The translations under genes and the position numbers were made by a program. A stretch of 64,000 bases of DNA. It comes from Enchytraeus crypticus. Lineage: Eukaryota; Annelida; Clitellata; Enchytraeida; Enchytraeidae. Of the stretch, positions 17,758 to 28,076 are shown in pieces. The DNA lies in assembly GCA_905160935.1 (NCBI GenBank), contig CAJHZI010000508.1, positions 792,501 to 856,500 of the forward strand, written 5' to 3'. Each line of letters begins with the position of its first letter. The stretch's first letter is position 1. The notes under the pieces were generated by a model, which was not told the DNA's origin, searched no databases, and saw nothing but the letters and a program-made list of their open reading frames with translations.

Positions 17758-19296
17758 TCACAGAATGTTTGCGTAGGTTGCATTCTGATTTACCCATAAC
17801 TCTGCGACAGCGTACACTTTCTCGTAGTCATGCTGAAATAAAGCAGAAATAGTTGTCAATAGTAGAAATCAATCATTATTATTTTAGCCACAAATCGTTA
17901 ATTAACTAATCAATCAATAAAACAAACAATTACACAAATATTTATTAAAACAATCAATTAGAACAGGCAATTAGCTGATCAATCAATCAATTAATGATAC
18001 AAATGATATTTACAGTATTTAGTCCATCTATCAGGTTCCCCGTGTTGTGTCCGGGTTGCTTGAAGAATTGACCAACCGGTGACTGCACATGTCGTAGAAG
18101 GCGACTAAAGCACTAAGATCCATACCAACGTCAGAAAGGGCATTCGGTTGGTGAGCGCCTAGGCTCCAGAAATTGCTACAAAAATTTTAACGAATGGAAA
18201 AGCCTCAAATAGGGGATTGGTTGGTGGTGTGGTGTAGGACAGAGAAGAAGTGAGATGGTCTATTTGTATCCCGACCCTGGTTAAACTGGGATTCAAGGGA
18301 AGATGAGGAAGACTCAATCTATCAGGTATTATAATAATAATTAGCAGTTTTTTATATTTTGAAATACCCTAGAAATACTGCTATATTTTTTATCTGTATA
18401 GGCCAATAATACCGTAAAATGCAATTAAATACATTAAAACACAACAAATACAAAACATTAATCGCTCTCTACCTGACTATTGATGAGCAGTGGCTGAGAT
18501 TTCTTTAGATCAAGAACAATCTGTACGACATCAACATCATCATCAGCCTGCAATATGGATGCACAATTACTTGCCGCTATGAATGGTCCGCAGAGACCAA
18601 CACCGGTCCTTCAAAAATCAAATAATACATCAATTAAACTAAATAGACATCTATCAATAAATGCATCTATTAACATTATAAATATGATCTTTATTCACCA
18701 AAATTCATGGCAGCAAGAACAAAACAAGAAATAAAAATAACGAAAGAACAGAATAACAGAAATTACGGATTAGCCATTAAAGAGTCTGCAAGTAGAAAAA
18801 TATAAACTAAAATCGCCGTTTATCTTAGGATCGACCTTCAACAATCTAATTAGGTTAAAATACCTTCAAATAAAAACACCGATAAATACACCGATAAATC
18901 AATCAGTGAATCAAACGAATAACAAATCTATTAATCAATTTTTTTTAAAGAATTTGTCGAAAATTCAGTCAATCTATCTATCAATAAATATATCCTATGT
19001 ATCTAGCTATATATGTAGCTTGAAAAGATATGGCTGCTGTGGTGATTTATCGTTGCCTTTCTCAGTTCTTACTAAGTGGTCCTTTACTACATATACAGTT
19101 ATCGGTTGTTCTATTCTTTGTGGTCTGACACGGGAACTGTACAGATTAGACTCCAAATAATCGAGTAATTGATTTATTGATATCTACTAATCGCTGATTA
19201 ATTAATCTAACCTGCAGGCGACCACCACAGGCGCCTGTTCGTTGTTGATGAGAGAACTCACTTCTCTGTGGATTTTCACGTACGCCTCGTCCACAG
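17758..19296 (-). CDS. Receptor tyrosine phosphatase, C-terminal (D2-like) inactive PTP domain, 5' partial
   Basis: Three consecutive minus-strand exons at 19212-19296, 18473-18608 and 17758-17832, with GT/AG sites and phases that join without a break, encode the end of a PTP domain. The spliced product reads ...QAPVVVACRTGVGLCGPFIA..., where active PTPs have VHCSAGxGRTGTFIA. The cysteine is kept, but the C-x5-R arginine is Leu and the usual His before Cys is Ala, so catalysis is not expected. VDVVQIVLDL and SQPLL match the following PTP motifs, and the C-terminus DYEKVYAVAELWV ... TYANIL resembles the ends of receptor PTP D2 domains. Membrane-distal D2 domains are commonly inactive and act in regulation. 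Exons upstream of 19296 (including the WPD region) were not found; a possible small exon near 19345-19385 has the wrong phase. The family call is firm, the gene identity is not. Confidence 0.75.
18033..18312 (+). mobile_element. SINE family 4
   Basis: It starts CCCCGTGTTGTGTCCGGGTT, has the CGTAGAAGGCGACTAAAGC core, and ends CCCGACCCTGGTTAAACTGG plus a GATGAGGAAGA tail. It lies in the intron between the last two phosphatase exons, antisense to the gene. Its last 45 bp match the 3' end of the LINE fragments at 26605 and 32385. Confidence 0.75.
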
Positions 19297-19379
19297 CTGT
19301 TAGTGACTAAGGCAAGCTCGCTACCAATACTCTAACTCTCACCTCTCTCTTCTCTTCATCCATCTCATGCAGCTGCACC

Positions 19380-19492
19380 TTCTTCAATCAATCAATCAAT
19401 CAATCAGTCAGTCAATTAATCAATCAATAAGTCTATCAATCAATCAGTCAATCAATCAATCTCTCAGTCAGCCAGTCAAGCAATCAATCAAT
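19380..19492. repeat. (AATC)n microsatellite
   Basis: Imperfect AATC/AGTC tetranucleotide repeats just upstream (minus sense) of the phosphatase exon. Confidence 0.9.
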
Positions 19493-19850
19493 CGACACCA
19501 ATATACTATTATAAATTGAATTCATCCATTATTCAATTACCATTTCAATTATACCTTTTGTTCGAAACTGGAGTAAGGAATTGGTACGGTAAGTGTTACG
19601 CGGACAATAAAAATATTGTGTAGGACATTGGAACAAGTGGACACATCATTCACTTTAGAATATCATCTCTCATGCAACATGAAATGCACGTACGTCCTAA
19701 AGTAAAGTCTTTCAAAGTAAAATATAGCTCTCAATTGAACTTTAATGATTTGCTAAGGCTATTTGATATTCATATCTCAGTAGTATGTGAACCCGCATTC
19801 TGAAACATAGGCCCCGATGCTACGCCTATTAGCCTACAGCCTAGCAGCTG

Positions 19851-20410
19851 CTATCAGCTGCTATCAGCTGCTATCAGCTGCTATCAGCTGCTATCAGCTG
19901 CTATCAGCTGCTATCAGCTGCTATCAGCTGCTATCAGCTGCTATCAGCTGCTATCAGCTGCTATCAGCTGCTATCAGCTGCTATCAGCTGCTATCAGCTG
20001 CTATCAGCTGCTATCAGCTGCTATCAGCTGCTATCAGCTGCTATCAGCTGCTATCAGCTGCTATCAGCTGCTATCAGCTGCTATCAGCTGCTATCAGCTG
20101 CTATCAGCTGCTATCAGCTGCTATCAGCTGCTATCAGCTGCTATCAGCTGCTATCAGCTGCTATCAGCTGCTATCAGCTGCTATCAGCTGCTATCAGCTG
20201 CTATCAGCTGCTATCAGCTGCTATCAGCTGCTATCAGCTGCTATCAGCTGCTATCAGCTGCTATCAGCTGCTATCAGCTGCTATCAGCTGCTATCAGCTG
20301 CTATCAGCTGCTATCAGCTGCTATCAGCTGCTATCAGCTGCTATCAGCTGCTATCAGCTGCTATCAGCTGCTATCAGCTGCTATCAGCTGCTATCAGCTG
20401 CTATCAGCTG
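19851..20410. repeat. Perfect 10-bp minisatellite, 56 copies
   Basis: The unit CTATCAGCTG is repeated 56 times without a single change over 560 bp. Each unit contains the palindromic E-box CAGCTG (also a PvuII site), spaced exactly 10 bp, close to one helical turn. The flanks share CCTATTAGCC on both sides. All three plus-strand frames are open because the period is not a multiple of three; the resulting 201-residue repeat polypeptide (AISCYQLLSA units) is an artefact of the array. Confidence 0.98.
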
Positions 20411-20423
20411 CTAGCCTATTAGC

Positions 20424-20540
20424 CCAGCAGATGAAGCAGCTGCTGCTGCGGGCGGCGCTTTGCTGTAAGCGCGCTGCGGGGGGATGACGCGCTGCGGGAT
20501 GATGACGCGCTGCGGGCGGCTCTGCTGCGGCCTGTCTAGA
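20424..20540. repeat. GC-rich short tandem repeats (GCTGCGGG)n
   Basis: A locally GC-rich block with GATGACGCGCTGCGGG-type units and CTGCTGCGG repeats, unlike the AT-rich surroundings. It lies immediately after the 10-bp array. Confidence 0.7.
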
Positions 20541-20600
20541 CAAGTCTCAACGGTTTGACAAAATCAGATGGCGTGCGGCGAAGCCGCCCTGAGGGGGAGA

Positions 20601-20623
20601 GAACGTTCTAGAATGTTCTAGAA
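20601..20623. promoter_or_regulatory. Heat-shock-element-like array (five alternating blocks)
   Basis: GAA (20601), TTC (20606), GAA (20611), TTC (20616) and GAA (20621) occur at exact 5-bp steps, the inverted nGAAn layout bound by HSF trimers. It sits in GC-richer sequence that could be a promoter or an LTR. The nearby ATTAAA and inverted repeat ACATTGTTGTTAACAATGT are noted, but no downstream gene was identified. Confidence 0.55.
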
Positions 20624-20639
20624 TATTGTGTAATGCCTC

Positions 20640-21289
20640 GTTGACGAGTCTGCAATTAAACATTGTTGTTAACAATGTTAAACCGTTGATTCTTAGTCAT
20701 CTGTCCTACTTATTGCTCAGCGTTTAGAACTACGCAATAGATACGTACGTTGTCTGTAGCTACCACAACTGTTGTTATGATGTTTGCAAATTATAAACAC
20801 TTTTCCGGTTAAGTTCTGACTAACTTTACATGTTTATAAACAGTAAACTTTATACTTTGGCCTACTAACCTAAGCCATTTTATTTGTTTACTTCAGTACT
20901 TTTTAGTTTACATCAGCACTTTTAAGTAAATACTTTTTTTGTTATGTTTACATCAGCACTTTTAAGTAAGCACTTTTTTTTTTATTTTTTACATAATTTG
21001 ACAGATTGTCTGCCTGTATCTCTCTCTCTCTCTTTTTCTCTCTCTCTCTCTGTATGTGTCTGTATGTGTCACTCTACAAATCTGTTGTTATGATATTTGT
21101 AAATTGTAAACACTTTTCAGTTAAGTGTCTTTAAGTGCTAACATTAAGTGTCTATAAACAGTAAGCACTTTTCCGACAAGGTATCTTTTTCAACTATAAC
21201 TTTGCAATGTCATGTTTCTAGCAATCTTAACATCACAAAGTCATGTTTCTATTAATTTTAACTTTAGCATATTATGTTTTATATCAAAG
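20640..21289. other. No gene seen; local duplications
   Basis: It contains a duplicated TTTACATCAGCACTTTTAAG unit (20905-20970), a CT-rich run at 21020-21050 and diverged repeats of CACTTTTC-AGTTAAGT type. Confidence 0.4.
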
Positions 21290-21545
21290 TTATTATTATG
21301 AAGGTGTATTTTTATCAACTTTAAATTTATCAAGTCCAACTTTAACTTTAACAAATTAAGTTTTTATCAATTTTAAATTTATCAAGTTAAGCTTTTTATC
21401 AATTTTGCATTTATCAATTCATCTTTTTATCACCTTTAAATGTAACAAGTTAAGTTTTTATCAACTGAAAATTTATTAAGTCATCTTTTTTATCAACTTT
21501 AACTTTAACAAATTAAGTTTTTATCAACTTTATAATTATGAAGGT
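21290..21545. repeat. Degenerate AT-rich minisatellite
   Basis: Repeats of roughly 32-36 bp built on AACAAATTAAGTTTTTATCA with many substitutions. Confidence 0.7.
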
Positions 21546-22557
21546 GTGCTTTGATTAATATTAACTTAATTTGGTAAAGTTAATGCAGCCAATTTCTGTC
21601 GATGTTTAAATTGTGATAAAATAATATTGCTTCTAATTTGGCTGAAATGTTTTATTTGTTTATGTACCAACAGTTGACATGATTTTGTTAAGCTTACCTT
21701 ATATTGTTGATCTTCGATCAACTCCAGTACTCTACTACTTAAGGATAATGTTGAAGTCCTTGGTTCGCCTTGAGGTGAGGAATTAGCCTTTAAATCCTGA
21801 TTGACTGATTAATTAGTCAATCATTTACTATTTAATGATTAGCAATAATTAATATGGAATTGATTAATTAATTATTAACCAGTTGATCGGAAAAGCAATA
21901 AGGCTAAATTGAAAATGTTGAGTAACATAAATATAAAAGTCCAATCTTCTGCTGAGATTTCAAAGAATTCGAAGTTTATTAGGTCATAGTGATACGAGCT
22001 GAGACCATTTGGTATTGTTTCTGTCTGACCCTGCATCATCTGAGAGCATGTGTGGACTGTGCACTCAGACCTTTTTCTACTCAAATCCACAACAAAATTC
22101 CTTTTTTGCAGTAATGTGCGTCTATGCCTACTATGAAACTTAAGAATTTTCTGTGCGTAATTGTCTGATCGATTAGTATACACTTGATTACTATACTCAT
22201 TTGTAAAGTCCACGCTAGTTAAATTCGTTTGTCAGAAATTTGTCGTTTGAATCAGTAAACAGGTTCACTGCTGTCACAGTACTGTGTAAACTCCGGGCGC
22301 AATCTGTTGCAAGTCATTGATTTAGTATCATCGTGTTACAGCAGCTCCGTGCATCAACTGCGCGTTGTTGTTACTGTCACATTTCAATCAGTTGAGAATT
22401 TGGGTCTACTGTATTTCTCCTTTAATCAAAAATGGGCAATCGGTTAGCTGGTATATGTTAAGACGTTGCAATTTTGTTCACAATGTCAACGGTAGTATCG
22501 CTAATTGGACAGTTTGGATGCATTGTGGCTAAGGACTAAAAACTTGTGCTGTATGGT
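21546..22557. other. No recognised gene; one 112-codon minus frame
   Basis: The minus frame at 21875-22213 is open for 112 codons and ends in a hydrophobic stretch (FIFMLLNIFNLALLLF), but it has no recognisable domain and no clear splice context. On the plus strand ATG 22431 (MGNRLAG, then a GTATAT donor-like site) could be a first coding exon; no partner exon was found. Confidence 0.25.
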
Positions 22558-22960
22558 AGCCTCTTGGTCCTGTAGCTGTTAGATCCTGTAGCTGCTAGGT
22601 CATGTAGCTGCTAGGTCCTGTAGCTGCTAGGTCCTGTAGCTGTTAGATCTGTAGCTGCTAGGTCCTGTAGTTATTAGGTCATGTAGCTGTTACATGTTGT
22701 AGCTGTTAGGTCATGTAGCTACTAGGTCCTGTAACTGCTAGGTTCTGTAGCTGCTAGGTCCTGTAGTTATTAGGTCATGTAGCTGTTAGATGCTGTAGCT
22801 GTTAGAACTGTAGCTGTTAGATCTGTAGCTGCTAGGTCCTGCAGTTGTTAGGTTATATAGTTGTTAGATTTGTAGCTGTTAGATCTGTAGCTGCTAGGTC
22901 CTGTAGCTGTTAGATCTGTAGCTGTTAGATCTGTAGCTGTTAGATCTGTAGCTGCAGTGT
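22558..22960. repeat. 16-17 bp minisatellite
   Basis: About 24 imperfect units of TGTAGCTGCTAGGTCC with T/C variants and length changes of 1-2 bp. Confidence 0.9.
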
Positions 22961-22979
22961 CTTATAGGTAACTATTAAC

Positions 22980-23305
22980 TGCTGTTAGGACAGCAGTAAC
23001 CTGTAGGACAGTAGTTACCTGTAGGACAGTAGTTAGCTGTAGTACAATAGCTACCTGTAGGACAATAGTTACCTGTAGGACAATAGTTACCTGTAGGACA
23101 GTAGTTACCTGTAGGACAATAGTTACCTGTAGGACAGTAGTTACCTGTAGGACAATAGTTAACTGTAGGACACTAGTTACCTGTAGGACAGTAGTTACCT
23201 GTAAGACAGTAGTTACCTGTAGGACAGTAGTTACCTGTAGGACAGTAGTTACCTGTAGAACAGTAGTTACCTGTAGGACAGTAGTTACCTGTAGGACAGT
23301 AGTTG
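22980..23305. repeat. 18-bp minisatellite
   Basis: About 18 units of AGTTACCTGTAGGACAGT, with A/G variants at two positions. It directly follows the preceding array and shares the CTGTAG core with it, so it probably derives from it. Confidence 0.9.
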
Positions 23306-23934
23306 GCTACTTAGTGTTTTGTACGGGATCCATCATGTACCATTTATTTGCTAAACTCAGAATTTTTACAAGTAACGGACATAAACATATAGCAATAAAT
23401 AAATAAACAAAATGGCAATTAGTTAACTTCTGTAAATGCCTCCAGTAGTTGCCGCTATTGCCTCCATTAATTGCATTCTGTAGTTGCCTGCACTGTAGCA
23501 GATTCGCATTAAATCTCGATGTAATAAATTAGGACACCGCTCAGCCACTGAACACTTCTCACTGGCATGTAATATACATACTAATTAACTCACCTGTCGA
23601 AAGCCTGCATGGTTAATAAAAAGTGAACTTTTTGTATAAATAAGTGAAACTGTACTCCAGTCAGTGCCTTATTGCACTAACTATAGAGCTGGCTCTTGTG
23701 TGTATCGTATATGGACAGATTTCTATCTAGCGAGGAAGTAAACGGATAGTCTGCATATTAGCCTAAGTTGTAGTGTGAATAGGTAGTAACTTATTAGATA
23801 CTGGGTTCGTATCCCCTCCGCTATACCCACATACAGCTATAATATGAAATTGGAGGAACTCTTTGTGATAATTGAATATTTATTTTTATTATAAAGCTCT
23901 AAGGCTTGTTTCCTTATCACAATAGTTACTGTAA

Positions 23935-24230
23935 TAGACGATCCGGCTGTAATTTGAACCGATGGCCTCCAACCTCTCAGGCAATTCTCTAGTACGTTTA
24001 ATAGAGTACGAAGTCAAAGTTGCTATTAATGGCCAAATTTCACAAATGTGAGGGAATAGATTGAGATTAATTTAAGTACCGTGTAACGAGAGGTTGAATT
24101 TTCCCAGTATTAAATGGGTAGATATCTAGAATTAGACATCTACCCGTCTATCTAGTGTATATCTAGATATATACTAGATATAAGTATATATCTATTTATG
24201 TACTAGATATGTATATAGTATATACTAGAT
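23935..24230 (-). mobile_element. tRNA-related repeat (SINE family 5), copy 1
   Basis: It matches 24625-24965 over about 280 bp in the same orientation. On the minus strand the shared part reads like a tRNA head (TTGCCTGAGAG ... GGTTCAAATTAC; in copy 2 GGTTCGAGGCCC). The other end is a palindromic AT-rich tail built on CTAGATAT. It may be a SINE family or a segmental duplication. Confidence 0.55.
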
Positions 24231-24605
24231 ATCCCCGTGTTGTGCTCGGGTGTGGTTGGACTACTGCAGAATAGGGCAACCGCAAACGATCTGCTGCGTG
24301 TACGTAAGAGGCGACTAAGGCAGGAGCTAAGGATGGCAAGAGGGGACCAACTTCACCGTGAAGTATTTTCCCCCGAGATTAAATGGTAATTAATCCATTT
24401 AACGAGGAAGGCAACGGGAAACCACCTCAGAAGCCATATTTTTCCCAAATTATAGGCTACATAAGGTATGGATAAGGCGCAGCCTTTGTGAAGGGATTAA
24501 GTAGTTCATTTAAGGAGTGCTCTTATGAAAATGAAGCGAGAAAGCAGACTGAGTATGAATATATACCTTGAACCTGCCACATGGCAGTGCACTGAAGAAG
24601 AAGAA
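24231..24605 (+). mobile_element. SINE family 3, most complete copy
   Basis: Full order: head CCCCGTGTTGTGCTCGGGTG, ACTGCAGAATAGGGCAACCG, GTAAGAGGCGACTAAGGCAG, AACGGGAAACCACCTCAGAA, GGATAAGGCGCAGCC, AAGCGAGAAAGCAGACTGAG, and tail CTTGAACCTGCCACATGGCA ... GTGCACTGAAGAAG. It sits exactly between the two family 5 copies. Confidence 0.85.
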
Positions 24606-24624
24606 GATACTAGACATCACAAGA

Positions 24625-24965
24625 GATCGGCCTACTATCAGACACGGTCGCGCTGGGCCTCGAACCGATGGACTCTTATCTCTCAGGCAATTTTCCAGTA
24701 AGTTTAAAGATTACGACGCCAAATTTGCTATTAATGGCCAAATTTAAAAAATGTGAGGGAATAGATTGTGAAATATATAAGTACCTGATAAGGATCGAGA
24801 GGTTGAATTTGCTCAGAGTTAAATGGGTAGATATCTAGATTTAGATATCGACCCAACTATCTAGTGTACATCTAGATATATACTAGGTTCTAGTATTTAT
24901 CTACATACACTAGATATAAGTATAGATGTATATCTATATGTTACAGTAGATATATACTTAATATC
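24625..24965 (-). mobile_element. tRNA-related repeat (SINE family 5), copy 2
   Basis: Second copy of the 23935-24230 sequence, about 80% alike by eye. It includes CTATTAATGGCCAAATTT and the CTAGATATA-rich tail. Box B GGTTCGAGGCC is well kept on the minus strand. Confidence 0.55.
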
Positions 24966-25384
24966 ATTACAGTTTTATCTGTCACTCGTTTCTGGGTCGG
25001 GCATTAAAAGGGATTAATACAACAAACAACAACTGACGGCTTATATGATTATTATTAGCCCATAGCTCGAGCTACACGGCGCGTTACGTACCTTCAAAAG
25101 AATGAATGAAGCCCTTCATTAACTACTGAAGCAACATATTACTGTGAAAAAAAAATTTTTATGTCTTATAGAACTTCATTTAGGGATTTCGGTACCCCGC
25201 TCCCCAGTGAAAAGCATAACATTGCTACCACGGCGAAAAGTTAGAATTAATCTTAACTCAAATTAATTTTTAAAATTCATAGCCAACAATCCCTAATGCA
25301 TCGGATAAATCTCTCATTGGCTCTCACACGCTTTCATAAATCCCTAAACCTCGCTGTAGCCTAGATAACCCGCAACCTCTCAAT

Positions 25385-25850
25385 AGCATCCATGCACCCT
25401 TTGAACCCATGAACCTTTCAATAGTATCCATACATCCCTTGAACCCATGAACCTCTCAATAGCAATCCTGCACCCTTGAACCCACAACCCCTCAATAGCA
25501 ATCATGCACCCTTGAATCCATGAACCTCTCAATAGCAATCATGTACCCTTGAACCCATGAACCTCTCAATAGCAACCATGCACCCTTGAACCCATGAACC
25601 TTTCAATAGCAATCATGCACCCCTTGAACCCATGAACCTCTCAATATCAATCATGCACCCCTTGAACCCATGAACCTCTCAATAGCAATCATGCACCCTT
25701 GAACCCATGAACCTATCAATAGCAATCATGCACCCTTGAACCCATGAACCTCTCAATAGCAATCATGCACCCTTGAACCCACAACCCCTCAATAGCATCC
25801 ATGCACACCTTGAACCCATGAACCTCTCAATAGCTCCCACCACACTCATA
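25385..25850. repeat. Minisatellite of about 36 bp
   Basis: About 13 units containing GAACCTCTCAATAGCAATCA and TGCACCCTTGAACCCAT. Adjacent units differ by few substitutions and by CCCTTG/CCCCTTG length variants. Confidence 0.92.
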
Positions 25851-26099
25851 AGAACCCGTATGCATGACTCCTAATAGTATCCTCTGCGTATATCCCATCA
25901 ATCAGCCCATCAATCAGCCCATCACTCACACGGACCCATTATAGGCCCTGCCACTTGGACGAATCTGTCCCAAAGGAACGCTGAGTGTACAGTTTAATCC
26001 TCGAGTCATTAATATTTTAACTGCTGTTACAACCTTTAAGCCTTTAAACGCTGTTTAAACCTTTAAACCACTTTTATAGGCCTACTTTCTTGTCCCAAT

Positions 26100-26604
26100 A
26101 TCTTTCGACACCTCTCTCTGTTTCTCACCATTTCTTTCTTTCTCTCTCTCTCTCTCTCTCTCTATCTCTTTCTCTCTCAATTTCTCCCTCTCCCACTCCT
26201 AGATCTCTGCCTTACTTCACAGTACTGTATTAAGACTGGACCAGGCTGGCTCAGTTATGACAGCGTAGACTAGTATTTGCCTAGTTAGGCCTATCTAATT
26301 TGTGTAGACATCTATCTGGCGCCCGCTAGTCTGTTGTAACAAATAAACGTAAGAGAAGTCTTATGAGTAGTGAATGCTTCAGTAACTACGTAGCTTGTCA
26401 ATGTCGCGCTGATGAATGAATATTTCAAAGTTATAGAAAACGCGTCTTAGTTAGAGCTAGTTTTAGGCGGCCTGCGACGATGCTAATCCTGGCAGAAGGA
26501 GTGGTAACACTGACTACCACAGTTTAACTCATGGATATCCTCGCCAGAATTATCCATGTATAATAGAACTCGTTTGTAGTAAAGATGTACCAAAGAAAGT
26601 TTGG
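26100..26604. other. No gene seen
   Basis: It begins with a CT-rich run (26135-26165). Two TAGGCCTA octamers lie near here (26077, 26286). No supported coding sequence. Confidence 0.4.
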
Positions 26605-26790
26605 AGGGAAGAGCTGTATGTTAAGCTAGAGAGAGGTAGACCACAATTGACGTGGAATTCGGTAATTAAGAAGAACATGAAAAATGTCGGATTGACTTAT
26701 GATATGGTGTGGGACATGGAGGGCTGGAGAAAGTCTATTCGTATCCCGACCCTGGTTAAACTGGGATTTAAGGGAAGATGATGACGATGA
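26605..26790 (+). mobile_element. LINE family B, 3' end
   Basis: It encodes a degenerate C-terminus (LERGRPQLTW ... KNVGLTYDMVWDMEGWRKSI) followed by the tail CCCGACCCTGGTTAAACTGG and a GATGATGA repeat. The C-terminus is of the RTE-like reverse transcriptase type but is distinct from the family near 1-4 kb. A minus-strand copy is at 32385-32575. Confidence 0.65.
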
Positions 26791-27355
26791 TGAATAGAAC
26801 TTGTTTGCACCTGCCTAATTAAACTCGTTCATTTGATGTAATACGTATTGCCTCGTTATGGCCACACAAATAACCAGACTGCTCTGGCGTAAATAGCCGC
26901 ATAATCTATACACATAATTATACCTGCAGTCACCAACATAGTCACGCACATTACCACGCATATAACCACGTACATAACCATGCGCATAACCAAGCAGATA
27001 ATCACGCACATGGTCTAGTTACCCAGGCATATATCTTATCACATGGTTGATTTTTATTTCGATCAATTTATTTTATTATCTAAATTGAGTCCAACACCCC
27101 AACTATTTCAACGTGAGACGGCCCTGTGAAGCCCCTAGCATTTGATGAAGGTGACGATATACAGAGTATTATGCATACGATACAATAGTAAGAGTTATTC
27201 AGCTGTGCAGAGCTCACGGTGGACCGACATGCGTAGCAGTCAATAGCGCTTAGACCATCAGAAAATAGAAATATATCAGTCACTAGGGCTTAGACTGTCA
27301 TATACTATCAGAAAATAGTATTATATCATAGCTGTCACTAGAGCTTAGACTATCA

Positions 27356-27810
27356 GAAAGTAGTATTATATCATATCAGTCACTAGTGCTTAGACTATCA
27401 TATACTATCTGAAAATAGTATTATATCAGAGCAGTCACTAGCTTAGACTATCATATATTGGCATCATCATCATCTTCCCTTAAATCCTAGCTTAATTAGG
27501 GTCGGGATTATTCATTTTGTACCAATTTCTGGAGCCTAGGCGCTTACCAACCGAATGCACTTTCTGACGTTAGTTTGGATATTTGTGATTTGTCGCCTTT
27601 TACGACATGTGCACGGTAGTATTATATCATAGCATAAAAATAGTATTACTATATATAATCCCGACCCTAATTAAGCTAGGATTTAAGGGAAGATGATGAT
27701 GATGCCAATATATGATAGTCTAAGCTAGTGACTGCTCTGATATAATACTATTTTCAGATAGTATATGATAGTCTAAGCACTAGTGACTGCTATGATATAA
27801 TACTACTTTC
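27356..27810. repeat. 155-bp near-perfect inverted repeat
   Basis: The arms 27356-27510 and 27656-27810 are reverse complements over 155 bp with about one mismatch, around a 145-bp spacer. The arms include minisatellite units plus the 3' tail of a SINE family 4 copy (TTCCCTTAAATCC on plus), and the right arm interrupts that same SINE copy. Confidence 0.92.
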
Positions 27811-27850
27811 CACGGTTGGTCTATTCTTCAGCAACCCGAAGACAACACGT
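27470..27850 (-). mobile_element. SINE family 4, interrupted by the inverted duplication
   Basis: The minus-strand copy runs from its 3' tail at 27470 to about 27615 (CGCCTTTTACGACATGTGCA). It is interrupted by the inverted arm and resumes at 27811-27850 with the head (CGGTTGGTCTATTCTTCAGC ... CAACACG). Confidence 0.7.
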
Positions 27851-27978
27851 GTATATCATCTACTATCTAGAAATAGCATTGCATCGTAGCAGCCACTAGA
27901 GCTTAAACTATCGTATACTATCAAAAAAATAGTATTACTATATATCGCACAATGTACTAACATATTATCATAGACCGA

Positions 27979-28076
27979 TCATATTTATACCACAGTATAT
28001 CATATTTATACCACAGTATATCATATTTATACCACAGTATATCATATTTATACCACAGTATATCATATTTATACCG
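27979..28076. repeat. 19-bp tandem repeat
   Basis: About five units of TCATATTTATACCACAGTA, nearly identical. Confidence 0.9.

Larger units (their letters stand above)
27240..27960. repeat. Diverged minisatellite (units about 55-60 bp) with inverted segment
   Basis: Units carry GCTTAGACTATCATATACTA, GAAAATAGTATTATATCA and AGCAGTCACTAG. They occur on the plus strand at 27240-27475 and 27855-27955, and inverted at 27616-27810. A SINE family 4 copy is embedded in the array. Confidence 0.8.

Noticed and set aside
19345-19385. Additional phosphatase exon (KVQLHEMDEEKRE)
   Set aside because: It has acceptor- and donor-like ends, but its phase does not join the exon at 19212-19296 and it lacks the expected WPD-region motif.
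19817-20422. 201-codon open frame made of AISCYQLLSA repeats
   Set aside because: It is produced entirely by the 10-bp satellite; a period of 10 without stops opens all three frames.
21875-22213. 112-codon minus frame as a membrane protein gene
   Set aside because: Open by length only; no recognisable domain, splice signals or upstream promoter features support it.
22980-23305. CRISPR-like array of regular short repeats
   Set aside because: Units are contiguous with no unique spacers and the genome is clearly eukaryotic; the same applies at 19851, 25385, 29741 and 52432.
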